Source of the DNA: Spirochaetota bacterium
Lineage (GTDB): Bacteria > Spirochaetota > Spirochaetia > Treponematales > Treponemataceae
Assembly (NCBI GenBank): GCA_023438065.1
Contig: JAEXRH010000015.1
Coordinates: forward strand, 248,001-312,000
Reading direction: 5' to 3'
Length of the DNA: 64,000 bases
The notes under the pieces were generated by a model. The model had not been told where the DNA came from and ran no database searches. It saw only the letters and a program-made list of their open reading frames with translations. Shown one piece after another: positions 16,568 to 24,657 of the stretch. Made by a program: the position numbers and the translations under genes. Each line of letters begins with the position of its first letter. The first letter of the stretch is position 1.

Positions 16568-17608
16568 ATGGCGAATATTATGACACAGAAACGACACGAT
16601 CGGTTGCATACGACGGGGATTTTCCGAGAAAAAAGCGCGTTCCGCGCGCTCACGCTCGCATTGATCGCCCTCGCGCTCCCGGCGCAGGCGGATATCGCGG
16701 GGTTCTTCAAGTCCGACAAGGACTCGACGAGGGACAAGTTTACCCAGGCCGCGCGCCGGTATATCGGCGTCCCGTACGCGCGCGGGGGAACGAACGCGGA
16801 CGGAATGGATTGCTCCGGGCTCGTATACCGCTCGGCGATAGACGCGTTCAACGCCGAGCTTCCCCGAACGGTCCAGTCCCTGTCGGCCCGCTGCGAACGG
16901 ATCGCGGACATCGCCCGGGAGCCGGGAGACCTCGTCTTTTTCAACACGACGGGAAGGATCTCGCACGTCGGAATCTGGCTCGGAGGCGGAACCTTCATCC
17001 ACGCCGCCTCGGACGGACCGAGAACCGGCGTCATCGTCTCGAGCATCTCGGAGGACTACTGGAAGCGGAACTATCGGTACGCGGGCAGGATTCTCCGCGC
17101 CGAGAGCGTTTCCCTCCCCGACACCCCGGAAACGACGGCTCCCTCGGCGAACCCCTTTCCCTTCGGCGGCACGATCGGCGTCAGGCTCAACCTGACCGGC
17201 GGGATCCTCTGGGACTTCATGCCGAACGAGATCCCCGCGCGGGGAGTCCACGCGAACGCCGAGGCGTCCTGGGTTAAGGGCCTCGAGGCCTATCCGGGCA
17301 TCGGCGTCGGCGTTACCTGGGACGAGCGCTCATCGTCCTTCAGCGTTCCGTTGACCGCGTCGCTCACGACGGAAAGCGGGTTTCGCTTCTTCATCGGGAC
17401 GCAATTCCACCTCGCCTGCGCAAGCGAGCTCGACGCGACTCCCCGCTTTCCCGGGATAATCGGCCTCTCGTGGAATTCCGCCCCGGTTACCGTCGCGGGT
17501 CAAAAGATCCGTTTCTACCAAAGCGCCGAGTATTCCAATTTCGCCGATGAAACCTTTGACGCCGGTCTGCGGTTTACCACCGGGCTCACGTTCAGCTACG
17601 ATTTCTGA
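16568..17608 (+). CDS. exported NlpC/P60 peptidoglycan hydrolase with C-terminal beta-barrel-like region
   Basis: About 342-346 residues, depending on whether ATG 16568 or 16580 is used. A signal peptide (FRALTLALIALALPAQA) is cleaved before DIAGFF. The NlpC/P60 domain (about 45-170) keeps the catalytic Cys in MDCSGLVYRS and His in ISHVGIWLGGG, so it should cleave peptide crosslinks or stems of murein. The last 130 residues alternate polar and hydrophobic residues and end in FSYDF, like an outer-membrane beta-barrel strand with terminal Phe. That fusion is unusual. A TAATTA box lies seven bases before the 16568 ATG. Confidence 0.82.
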   Translation: MANIMTQKRHDRLHTTGIFREKSAFRALTLALIALALPAQADIAGFFKSDKDSTRDKFTQAARRYIGVPYARGGTNADGMDCSGLVYRSAIDAFNAELPRTVQSLSARCERIADIAREPGDLVFFNTTGRISHVGIWLGGGTFIHAASDGPRTGVIVSSISEDYWKRNYRYAGRILRAESVSLPDTPETTAPSANPFPFGGTIGVRLNLTGGILWDFMPNEIPARGVHANAEASWVKGLEAYPGIGVGVTWDERSSSFSVPLTASLTTESGFRFFIGTQFHLACASELDATPRFPGIIGLSWNSAPVTVAGQKIRFYQSAEYSNFADETFDAGLRFTTGLTFSYDF

Positions 17609-17654
17609 TCCAGGCCCCGTCCCATAACCGCGTTTCCGAAAAGGGAGTCCCTCA

Positions 17655-18374
17655 ATGACCCGAAAAGCCACGCAATACATCCTTGCCGCACTGGCACTCG
17701 TTACCGTCTTCGCGCTCGCAGGCTGTTCCCCGGCCGTTACCCTCAAGATCGACGGAACCGAACGCTCGGGAGCGACCTTCGAGGCGTCTCTCTCCCCGAC
17801 CGCCGAGAACCTCGTGCGAAAGCTCGCGGGCAGGGAAGAGACCGCTTCTCCCGGCGTGCCCCAGTCGCTCTACGACCGGGAGGCTATCCTCGTCAGCCTC
17901 GGGAACGCGGGGTTTCGCGCCGACAGCCTCGAGTTTCCCGGGCGCGCCGGGATCAGGCTCGCGCTCACCCTCCTGAAATCAGACGGCTTTCTCGGCAACG
18001 CCCTTTCCGTATCCCGCGAGAACAAGCGGGTATCGATCGCGATCTCGCGCGACACCCTCGGTCGCGCGCTCGCGATGATGCCCCCGGAAACCCGCGACTA
18101 TCTCGATCTTTTCATGGCGCCCGCCTTCACCGGGGAGGAACTGACCGAACGGGAATACCGCGAGATCATCGCGGCCGCGTACGGGAAAACCCTCGCCGGC
18201 GAGCTCGCGGCCTCGAGCTTTACCTTGACCGTCCAATGCCCCGCGACGGTAAGCCGCGCGACGGTAAGCGCCCCGGGAACCGTCGTCACCGCGTCGAACG
18301 CGGCCGTTTTCCGCATCCCGCTGACTACCCTGCTCGTGCTCGCGACCCCGATTACCGCCGAAGCGAATTGGTAA
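17655..18374 (+). CDS. lipoprotein of unknown function
   Basis: A 239-residue lipoprotein with lipobox FALAGC near residue 24. It has alternating beta and helical segments (LVSLGNAGFRADSLEFPGRAGIRLALTL), which recalls small spirochaetal lipoproteins with an alpha/beta fold, but no family is recognised. An AAGGGAG site precedes the ATG. It follows the NlpC/P60 gene by 46 bases, so the two may be co-transcribed. The 3' end is followed by the palindrome cluster at 18422-18506. Confidence 0.7.
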   Translation: MTRKATQYILAALALVTVFALAGCSPAVTLKIDGTERSGATFEASLSPTAENLVRKLAGREETASPGVPQSLYDREAILVSLGNAGFRADSLEFPGRAGIRLALTLLKSDGFLGNALSVSRENKRVSIAISRDTLGRALAMMPPETRDYLDLFMAPAFTGEELTEREYREIIAAAYGKTLAGELAASSFTLTVQCPATVSRATVSAPGTVVTASNAAVFRIPLTTLLVLATPITAEANW

Positions 18375-18421
18375 GGAGAACGGCTGCGGATACCGAAGGG
18401 TCGGTAAGCAATCACGCACCC

Positions 18422-18506
18422 TACCTACCGGTAGGTATACAAGGAACTATCTTGTATACCTACCGGCAGGCATACAAACGCCTGGTATACCTACCGGTAG
18501 GTATAC
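18422..18506. repeat. cluster of three related palindromes before the hydrogenase operon
   Basis: Three copies of the palindrome core TACCTACCGGTAGGTA, extended by GTATAC flanks, are centred at about 18429.5, 18464.5 and 18495.5. Copies 1 and 3 are perfect; copy 2 has two T-to-C changes in its right half. Copies 1 and 2 also form a long inverted repeat (arms 18422-18443 and 18451-18472, 7-base loop). They may be operators for a TetR-like dimer or an RNA hairpin set. No T-run follows, so this is not a normal terminator. Confidence 0.85.
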
Positions 18507-18563
18507 TGCCCCGAATTTCACGACCACACCCGAGAATTCCCTTCCCAATCCGTTCCTTTCTTA

Positions 18564-18592
18564 TTGATAAAAACAGCATTAATTAGTAAAAT
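18564..18592 (+). promoter_or_regulatory. promoter of the hydrogenase operon
   Basis: TTGATA at 18564-18569, a 17-base spacer and TAAAAT at 18587-18592, in an AT-rich stretch 57 bases before the NuoE-like gene. A second possible -10 box (TATAAC) occurs near 18631. The palindrome cluster ends 57 bases upstream of the -35 box. Confidence 0.7.
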
Positions 18593-18648
18593 ACCTCAGA
18601 AGCACTATTCGATATATTTTTATCGACTGTATAACTGGGGGTTATTAC

Positions 18649-19122
18649 ATGGCAACTGCGTGCGAGTTCTCAAAGGAACTCAACACCTTCATCGACGAAT
18701 GGAAGATGAAGCCCGGCAACCTGATCATGATCCTTCACCGGGTCCAGGAAGAACAGGGATTCATCTCCCGCGAAGCGGCCACCGAGGTGGCGAACCGGAC
18801 GGGGAACCCGTTGGCCCGCGTGTACGGGACAATGTCGTTCTATTCCTTTTTCAAGACCGTCAAGCCCGGCCGGAACAAGATCTCCGTCTGCCTCGGCACG
18901 GCCTGCTATCTGAAGGGCGGACAGGATCTCATCGACGAGTCCCGTTCCCTCCTTGGCCTTTCGGGCACCGACATCACGACCGCCGACGGCGAGTTCACCG
19001 TCGAGCCCGTGCGCTGCATCGGCTGCTGCGGTCTCGCGCCGGTCCTTACCGTGAACGGCGACGTGTACGGCAAGCTCACCCGCGACCAGATGGACGGCAT
19101 CATCGCCAAATACAAGGCATAA
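18649..19122 (+). CDS. hydC: NuoE-like [2Fe-2S] subunit of NADH/ferredoxin-dependent [FeFe]-hydrogenase (HydC)
   Basis: A 157-residue thioredoxin-like [2Fe-2S] protein, the gamma subunit of the trimeric hydrogenase. The four cluster cysteines are in CLGTACYLKGG (near residue 84) and CIGCCGLAP (near residue 124), as in NuoE. It should relay electrons between the flavin subunit HydB and the iron-sulfur chain. The ATG follows a GGGGG ribosome binding site. It is the first gene of a five-gene operon (18649-23715) whose members are separated by 2-33 bases. Confidence 0.92.
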   Translation: MATACEFSKELNTFIDEWKMKPGNLIMILHRVQEEQGFISREAATEVANRTGNPLARVYGTMSFYSFFKTVKPGRNKISVCLGTACYLKGGQDLIDESRSLLGLSGTDITTADGEFTVEPVRCIGCCGLAPVLTVNGDVYGKLTRDQMDGIIAKYKA

Positions 19123-19128
19123 CGCGGT

Positions 19129-19749
19129 ATGCACTTTACCCTTTCCGACATGCTGAGCGACCTCACCCAAAACGCGGTAGAGGCGGGAGCGACGGTCGTG
19201 AGGGTGAGCGTGAGCGAGACCGACCGGGACTTCAGCGCGATTATCGAGGATAACGGCAAGGGCATGAACCAGGCTACCCTCCTTCGCGCGAGCGACCCCT
19301 TCTACACCGACGGGGTCAAGCACCCCGGACGCAAGGTCGGGCTCGGGATACCGTTTTTGATACAGACCGCCGAGGCAACGGGCGGTTCCTGGGGAATCAG
19401 GTCGAAAAAGGAAGGCGAGAAAGAAGCCGCGATCGGCGAAAGCGAAATCGCGACTGACCTTGCGAGCCTTTCAGGCCACGGAACCACCGTGGAATGCCGA
19501 GTCGACCTGACCGACATCGACACGCCGCCCGCGGGCGACGTCGTCGGCTTTTTCCGGCAGGTCCTGACCTTCGACGCGAAGTACGAGATGGAAATCTCGC
19601 GCTTCCTCGACAGGAACGGAAAGCGGCGCGAGTACACGGTACGGCGCTCCGAACTGCTGGACGCCCTCGGGCTTCTCGAGGAAGGCGCGTTCTCGGACGC
19701 AGGCTCCCTCGCGCTCGTCGGGCGCTATCTGGAATCTATGGAGGAATGA
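19129..19749 (+). CDS. GHKL ATPase domain protein, hydrogenase-associated
   Basis: A 206-residue protein whose first 130 residues carry a histidine-kinase-like ATP-binding fold: LSDLTQNAVEAGA (N box), EDNGKGM (G1), KVGLGIPFLIQ (G2) and SGHGTTVECR. There is no phosphoacceptor histidine domain and no membrane segment. It sits six bases after hydC and two bases before the ferredoxin-like gene. This ATPase is regularly found within bifurcating hydrogenase operons of clostridia and relatives. Its role is not established; regulation or assembly of the complex is a fair inference. Confidence 0.83.
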   Translation: MHFTLSDMLSDLTQNAVEAGATVVRVSVSETDRDFSAIIEDNGKGMNQATLLRASDPFYTDGVKHPGRKVGLGIPFLIQTAEATGGSWGIRSKKEGEKEAAIGESEIATDLASLSGHGTTVECRVDLTDIDTPPAGDVVGFFRQVLTFDAKYEMEISRFLDRNGKRREYTVRRSELLDALGLLEEGAFSDAGSLALVGRYLESMEE

Positions 19750-19751
19750 CT

Positions 19752-20147
19752 ATGGCTAAGATGTCCCTTGAGGACTTGCGGAAGCTGCGCGAATCGACGC
19801 AGCAGCAGATCAAGAAGAGAGAGATCGACGGCAAGACCGCGCAGGTCATCGTCGGCATGGGCACCTGCGGGATCGCGGCGGGCGCGAAGGCGACCCTCGA
19901 CGCGTTCGTCAAGGAGCTCGATTCCCGCGGCATGGGCGGCGACGTCGTGATCCGCCAGACCGGATGCATGGGACTTTGCCACAACGAGCCCACCGTCGAG
20001 GTCATCGTCAAGGACATGCCGAGCATCATCTACGGGCGCGTCGACGCGGCGTGCGCGAAGGAAATCGTCGAGAAGCACCTCATCAAGCGGGAGCTCCTCA
20101 ACGACCGGATCATCGACCGCCCCGCGGCCGACATCCTGAAGAAATAA
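19752..20147 (+). CDS. thioredoxin-like [2Fe-2S] ferredoxin
   Basis: A 131-residue ferredoxin-like protein. After a charged N-terminal helix it shows GMGTCGIAAGAK (near residue 38) and TGCMGLCHNEP (near residue 76), matching the cysteine spacing of thioredoxin-like [2Fe-2S] domains such as those in HydB/NuoF N-termini. It probably acts as an accessory electron carrier or regulatory partner in the hydrogenase complex. A GAGGAA site precedes the ATG at 19752; longer in-frame starts upstream would overlap the ATPase gene and add unrelated sequence. Confidence 0.85.
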   Translation: MAKMSLEDLRKLRESTQQQIKKREIDGKTAQVIVGMGTCGIAAGAKATLDAFVKELDSRGMGGDVVIRQTGCMGLCHNEPTVEVIVKDMPSIIYGRVDAACAKEIVEKHLIKRELLNDRIIDRPAADILKK

Positions 20148-20160
20148 GGAGCTACCCACA

Positions 20161-21939
20161 ATGGCATATAACCACTACATACTCGTCTGCGGCGGAACCG
20201 GCTGCGAGTCGAGCAACGCCGACGGGATCTACAACAACCTCCTCACCGAGGCGAAAGCCGCGGGCGTCATCGACAAGGTCCAGATCGTCAAGACCGGATG
20301 CTTCGGCTTCTGCGAGAAAGGCCCGATCGTCAAGGTCCTCCCCGAGGATACCTTCTACGTCGAGGTGAAGCCCGAGGACGCGAAGGACATCATCAACGAG
20401 CAAATCGTGAAGGGCCGCGAGGTCACCCGCCTCCTCTACAACAAGGACAAGAAGGCGAACGAGGTCGAGGAGATCGAGTTCTACCAGAAGCAGCTCCGCA
20501 TCGTCCTCCGCAACTGCGGCGTCATCAACCCCGAGAACATCGAGGAATACATCGCGCGCGACGGCTATCTCGCGCTCGAGAAGGCGCTCTTCCAGCTGAC
20601 CCCGCAGCAGATCGTCGACGAGGTCAAGGCCTCGGGCCTCCGCGGACGCGGCGGCGCGGGATTCCCCACCGGCATGAAGTGGGAAGCGGGCCTCAAGGCG
20701 CAAGGCGACGTGAAGTACGTCGTCTGCAACGCCGACGAGGGCGACCCGGGCGCGTACATGGACCGCTCCACGATCGAGGGCGACCCCCACTCGGTCATCG
20801 AGTCCATGGCCATCTGCGGAAAGGCCATCGGCGCCAACCAGGGCTTCGTCTACATCCGCGCCGAGTACCCGCTCGCCGTCGACCGCCTCAAGATCGCGCT
20901 CAACCAGGCGCGCGAGGCCGGCCTCCTCGGCAAGAACATCCTCGGCTCCGGCTTCGACTTCGACATCGAGATCCGCCTCGGCGCCGGCGCCTTCGTCTGC
21001 GGCGAGGAAACCGCGCTCCTGCGCTCCATCGAGGGAAAGCGCGGCATGCCCACCCCGAAGCCGCCGTTCCCGGCGCAGTCCGGCCTCTGGGGAAAGCCGA
21101 CGATCATCAATAACGTCGAGACCTGGGCGAACATCCCGGTCATCCTCAATAAGGGAGCGGCCTGGTTCGCCAAGATCGGAACCGACGACTCCAAGGGAAC
21201 CAAGGTCTTCGCGCTCACCGGCAAGGTCAAGAACTCCGGCCTCGTCGAGGTCCCGATGGGAACCACCCTCCGCGAGATCATCTTCGAGATCGGCGGCGGC
21301 ATCAAGGGCGGCAAGAAGTTCAAGGGCGTCCAGACCGGCGGCCCCTCGGGCGGAATCATCACCGAGGAATCGCTCGACACCCCGATCGACTTCGGCGCGC
21401 TCACCCGGCTCGGCTCCATGATGGGCTCGGGCGGAATGATCGTCATGGACGAGGACGACTGCGTCGTCGACGTCTCGAAGTTCTACATGGAGTTCTGCGT
21501 CGAGGAATCCTGCGGAAAGTGCTCCCCCTGCCGCATCGGAACGAGGCAGATCCACGCCCTCCTCGAGAAGATCTCGAAAGGACACGGCGAGATGGCCGAC
21601 CTCGACAAGATGAAGGAAATCGCGTTCGCGATGCAGAAGAGCTCCCTTTGCGCGCTCGGACAGTCCGCCCCGAACCCGACGATTTCCACGATCAGGAAGT
21701 TCGAGAATGAATACGTCGCGCACATCGTCGACAGGAAGTGCGCGTCCGGCAAGTGCAAGGAACTCGTCAGCTACACGATCAACGACAAGTGCATCGGCTG
21801 CGGCGCCTGCGCGCGCAAGTGCCCGGCGAATTGCATCGCGGGCGAGAAGAAGGCGAAGCACGTCATCGACCAGACGAAGTGCCTCAAGTGCGGCGAGTGC
21901 GTGAAGACGTGCAAGTTCGCGGCCATCGACGTCAAGTAA
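20161..21939 (+). CDS. hydB: NuoF-like flavin/NADH-binding subunit of [FeFe]-hydrogenase (HydB)
   Basis: A 592-residue beta subunit. Order: an N-terminal thioredoxin-like [2Fe-2S] domain (CGGTGC near residue 11, TGCFGFCEKGP near 46), the NuoF flavin/NADH core (GLRGRGGAGFPTGMKW near 160, ADEGDPGAYMDR near 190, GAGAFVCGEETALL near 275), the NuoF [4Fe-4S] motif ESCGKCSPCRIGT near 450, and a C-terminal 2x[4Fe-4S] ferredoxin (CIGCGACARKC and CLKCGECVKTC). This layout is typical of electron-bifurcating hydrogenases, where FMN here exchanges electrons with NAD(H) and ferredoxin. Confidence 0.95.
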   Translation: MAYNHYILVCGGTGCESSNADGIYNNLLTEAKAAGVIDKVQIVKTGCFGFCEKGPIVKVLPEDTFYVEVKPEDAKDIINEQIVKGREVTRLLYNKDKKANEVEEIEFYQKQLRIVLRNCGVINPENIEEYIARDGYLALEKALFQLTPQQIVDEVKASGLRGRGGAGFPTGMKWEAGLKAQGDVKYVVCNADEGDPGAYMDRSTIEGDPHSVIESMAICGKAIGANQGFVYIRAEYPLAVDRLKIALNQAREAGLLGKNILGSGFDFDIEIRLGAGAFVCGEETALLRSIEGKRGMPTPKPPFPAQSGLWGKPTIINNVETWANIPVILNKGAAWFAKIGTDDSKGTKVFALTGKVKNSGLVEVPMGTTLREIIFEIGGGIKGGKKFKGVQTGGPSGGIITEESLDTPIDFGALTRLGSMMGSGGMIVMDEDDCVVDVSKFYMEFCVEESCGKCSPCRIGTRQIHALLEKISKGHGEMADLDKMKEIAFAMQKSSLCALGQSAPNPTISTIRKFENEYVAHIVDRKCASGKCKELVSYTINDKCIGCGACARKCPANCIAGEKKAKHVIDQTKCLKCGECVKTCKFAAIDVK

Positions 21940-21972
21940 GGCGTCGAGCCAACGTAGTTTCAAGGAGTAATC

Positions 21973-23715
21973 ATGATCAACGTTAAGATAAACGGCAAGG
22001 CCATCCAGGTTCCCGAGGGGACCACGATCCTCGCGGCCGCGAAACAGGCGAACGTGACGATCCCCTCGCTCTGCTTCAACTCGGACCTCCCCGCGTGGGC
22101 CTCGTGCGGCATCTGCATCGTCCGCATGGAAGGGACCCCGCGCATGCTCCGGGCGTGCTGCACCAAGATGACCGAGGGCATGAGTGTAATCACCCACGAC
22201 CCCGAGATCGTCAAGGCGCGCCGCACGGTGCTCGAGCTGATCCTCTCGAACCACCCGCAGGAGTGCCTTACCTGCTCGCGCAATAACCAGTGCGAGCTTC
22301 AGTCACTCGCGGCCGAGTTCGGCCTCCACCAGATCCGCTTCGAGCACTTCATCGTGGACAGGCCCCTCGACGACTCGAACGACGCGATCGTATTCGACCG
22401 CAACAAGTGCATCTCCTGCGGCCGCTGCGTCCAGGCGTGCCAGGACGTCCAGGGCGTCAACGCGATCGAGTATCAGGCGCGCGGCGGCAAGACCGTCATC
22501 GCGCCCGCGGCGATGGCGAAGCTCGCGGACTCCCCGTGCGTCCGCTGCGGCCAGTGCGCCGCGCACTGCCCCGTCGGCGCCATCTACGAGGCGCACTCGA
22601 CCCGCAAGGTGTGGGACCGCCTCGGCGACAAGGAGGTCGTCTCCGTCGCCCAGATCGCGCCCGCCGTCCGCGTCGCCCTCGGCGAGGAGTTCGGCATGAA
22701 GCCGGGCGAGCTCACCACCAAGAAGATCTACGCCGCGCTCCGCCGCGTCGGCTTCAAGTACGTGTTCGACACGAACTTCTCCGCCGACCTCACCATCATG
22801 GAAGAGGGCACCGAGCTCATCGGCCGCCTCCTCAAGGGCAAGGGCGCGATCCCGCTCTTTACCTCGTGCTGCCCCGCGTGGGTCGACTACGCCGAGAAGA
22901 ACGCGCACGACCTCCTCGCGAACGTCTCGACCGCGAAGAGCCCGCAGCAGATGATGGGCGCGATGATCAAGACCTACTGGGCCCAGAAGGCCGGCGTCGA
23001 TCCCGCGAAGATCTACTCCGTCTCCGTCATGCCCTGCACCGCGAAGAAGTACGAGTGCAAGCGGAACGACGACATGAAGTCCTCGGGCTTCCAGGACGTC
23101 GACACCGTGCTCACCACCCGCGAGCTCGCGCGCATCATCCGCCAGGCCGGCATCGACTTCTCCCTCCTCGAGGAGGAAGAGGCCGATAACCCGCTCGGGC
23201 CCTACACCGGCGCGGGAACGATCTTCGGCGCCACCGGCGGCGTCATGGAAGCGGCGCTCCGCACCGCCTACGCGGTCATCGTCGGAAAGGAGCTCGGCGA
23301 CATCGACTTCATGCCGGCCCGCGGCCTCAAGGACGTGAAGGAAGCGAAGGTCGACGTCAACGGCACCGAGGTCCGCGTCGCGGTCGTGCACCAACTCGGC
23401 AACGTCGAGCCCGTGCTCGCGAGCGTGCGCGAGGCAATCGCCGCGAAGAAGGACGTGCCCTACCACTTCATCGAGGTCATGGCGTGCCGCGGCGGCTGCG
23501 TCGCCGGAGGCGGACAGCCGTACGGCGCGACCGACGAGGTGAGAACCCAGCGCGCGGGAGGTCTCTACACGGACGACGCCAAGAGCGCGATCCGGGTTTC
23601 CCACAAGAACCCGAGCGTGCAGGCGGTCTACGCCGAGTTCCTCAAGGAGCCCAACTCCGAGAAGGCGCACCACCTCCTCCACACGCACTACGTGAAGCGC
23701 GAGCTCTACAAGTAA
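21973..23715 (+). CDS. hydA: [FeFe]-hydrogenase catalytic subunit (HydA)
   Basis: A 580-residue enzyme that makes or oxidises H2. N-terminal [2Fe-2S] domain (Cys 34, 45, 48, 62), the His-Cys3 [4Fe-4S] site HPQECLTCSRNNQC (94-107), and two [4Fe-4S] sets CISCGRCVQAC and CVRCGQCAAHC feed the H-cluster domain. All three H-cluster signatures are intact: TSCCPAW (298-303), MPCTAKKYE (353-361) and EVMACRGGCVAGGGQP (501-516). The C-terminal small subunit domain follows. Length and domain order fit group A3 trimeric bifurcating or confurcating hydrogenases. It is last in the operon, 33 bases after hydB, with AAGGAG upstream. Confidence 0.97.
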   Translation: MINVKINGKAIQVPEGTTILAAAKQANVTIPSLCFNSDLPAWASCGICIVRMEGTPRMLRACCTKMTEGMSVITHDPEIVKARRTVLELILSNHPQECLTCSRNNQCELQSLAAEFGLHQIRFEHFIVDRPLDDSNDAIVFDRNKCISCGRCVQACQDVQGVNAIEYQARGGKTVIAPAAMAKLADSPCVRCGQCAAHCPVGAIYEAHSTRKVWDRLGDKEVVSVAQIAPAVRVALGEEFGMKPGELTTKKIYAALRRVGFKYVFDTNFSADLTIMEEGTELIGRLLKGKGAIPLFTSCCPAWVDYAEKNAHDLLANVSTAKSPQQMMGAMIKTYWAQKAGVDPAKIYSVSVMPCTAKKYECKRNDDMKSSGFQDVDTVLTTRELARIIRQAGIDFSLLEEEEADNPLGPYTGAGTIFGATGGVMEAALRTAYAVIVGKELGDIDFMPARGLKDVKEAKVDVNGTEVRVAVVHQLGNVEPVLASVREAIAAKKDVPYHFIEVMACRGGCVAGGGQPYGATDEVRTQRAGGLYTDDAKSAIRVSHKNPSVQAVYAEFLKEPNSEKAHHLLHTHYVKRELYK

Positions 23716-24017
23716 AGATAAAAGCCGGAAGGCCGATCGAATAACATCAGTTTTTCGATCGGTACGAAACAAAGCGTTTCTGAATCCGGAAAGGGTTCAG
23801 AAACGCAAAGCCAACTCGATGATCTTGAATCTCAAGAACGTCGAGTTGGCCGGGTTCCCTTCCGGCAGCCATCCTTCCAAACGGGAGGGAAAAGAAAAAG
23901 GCCGTTCAGGGAACGCAAATCCCCGAGCGGCCTCTTTTTTTTATGGCAGACGTTTCTTGCCGTCACGCCCCGCTATCATCCGGAACACGCACGCGCGTCA
24001 AGAGAGAGTTCTGCCGA
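23716..24017. other. intergenic region with a chain of stem-loops after hydA
   Basis: No gene is seen. Three strong hairpins stand in a row: arms 23733-23741/23754-23762 (CCGATCGAA), 23774-23784/23796-23806 (GCGTTTCTGAA), and 23810-23819/23841-23850 (GCCAACTCGA). A terminator at 23900-23942 follows. The first three lack T-runs. They may protect the 3' end of the hydrogenase mRNA or bind protein. Confidence 0.75.
23900..23942. terminator. bidirectional terminator between hydA and the GNAT gene
   Basis: Arms GGCCGTTC (23900-23907) and GAGCGGCC (23925-23932), with a T-run to 23942 on the plus strand and, on the minus strand, GGCCTTTTTCTTTT. It serves both convergent genes. Confidence 0.8.
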
Positions 24018-24584
24018 TCAGCGCGCCGGGAGCGCCTCCCATTCCCGCCTGAGGATCGAGTAGACCTCGAGGTCGACCGGCTTCCCGCGCACGAACTCGT
24101 ATTCGCGGAGAACCCCCTCGAGCGAGAACCCGTTCTTGAGAACCGCGCGTGCCGAGCCGGGATTTCCCGGTTCCACGTAGGCCTCGATCCGGTTGTAGCC
24201 ACGCTCGCGAAAGCCCCAGGGCACGATCAAGCCGACGAATGCCGACATGATGCCGTGCCCCCAGTACGCGCGGTCAAGCTTGTACCCGAGCTCGACGCGG
24301 CGGTTCTTCGCGTCCCAGCCGAAGAAGCCGATGTCCCCCGCGTACGCGTCATCGGCCTTCCGCGCGATGACCCAGCGCATCCCGTTCTCGGCCGGGAGCC
24401 CGCGAAACCACGCGATCTCGCCCAAGGCCGCCGCGAGGTCGGGATACCAGCTTCCCTCCTCGCCGTAATACTCCATCGCCTCCGCGTCGTTCGTGATCGC
24501 GAAAAGCGCTGCCGCGTCCGCGTCGCGCGCCTCGCGAAGGTAAAAGTCACCGTACTCGAATCGTCGCTCGTCGTTTGTTTCCAT
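24018..24584 (-). CDS. RimJ/RimL-type GNAT N-acetyltransferase
   Basis: A 188-residue acetyl-CoA-dependent acetyltransferase. The GNAT fold is seen from YLREARDADAAALFAITND (beta1-alpha1) through RRVELGYKLDRAYWGHGIMSAFVGLIVPWGF (beta4, pyrophosphate loop region) to NRIEAYVEPGNPGSARAVLKNGFSLEGVLREYEF (RimJ/L signature N-x-x-S and GF..EG). The substrate may be a ribosomal protein N-terminus or a small amine. The ATG at 24584 is chosen because an AAGGAAA site lies seven bases upstream; an in-frame extension to 24668 has no such site. Confidence 0.88.
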   Translation of the reverse strand: METNDERRFEYGDFYLREARDADAAALFAITNDAEAMEYYGEEGSWYPDLAAALGEIAWFRGLPAENGMRWVIARKADDAYAGDIGFFGWDAKNRRVELGYKLDRAYWGHGIMSAFVGLIVPWGFRERGYNRIEAYVEPGNPGSARAVLKNGFSLEGVLREYEFVRGKPVDLEVYSILRREWEALPAR

Positions 24585-24657
24585 GAATCGTTTCCTTTTT
24601 TTTGATGGCCGCGCAAACCGGCGCCCAATGACGTTCTTGCCGCGCCGCTCGACGTTT

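Noticed and set aside
18422..18506. CRISPR array.
   Set aside because: Only three palindromic units with 13- and 9-base gaps, no spacers of normal length and no cas genes.
18375..18648. A Rex (redox) operator before the hydrogenase operon.
   Set aside because: No TTGTGAA-TTCACAA-like site is present; the palindromes there have another sequence.
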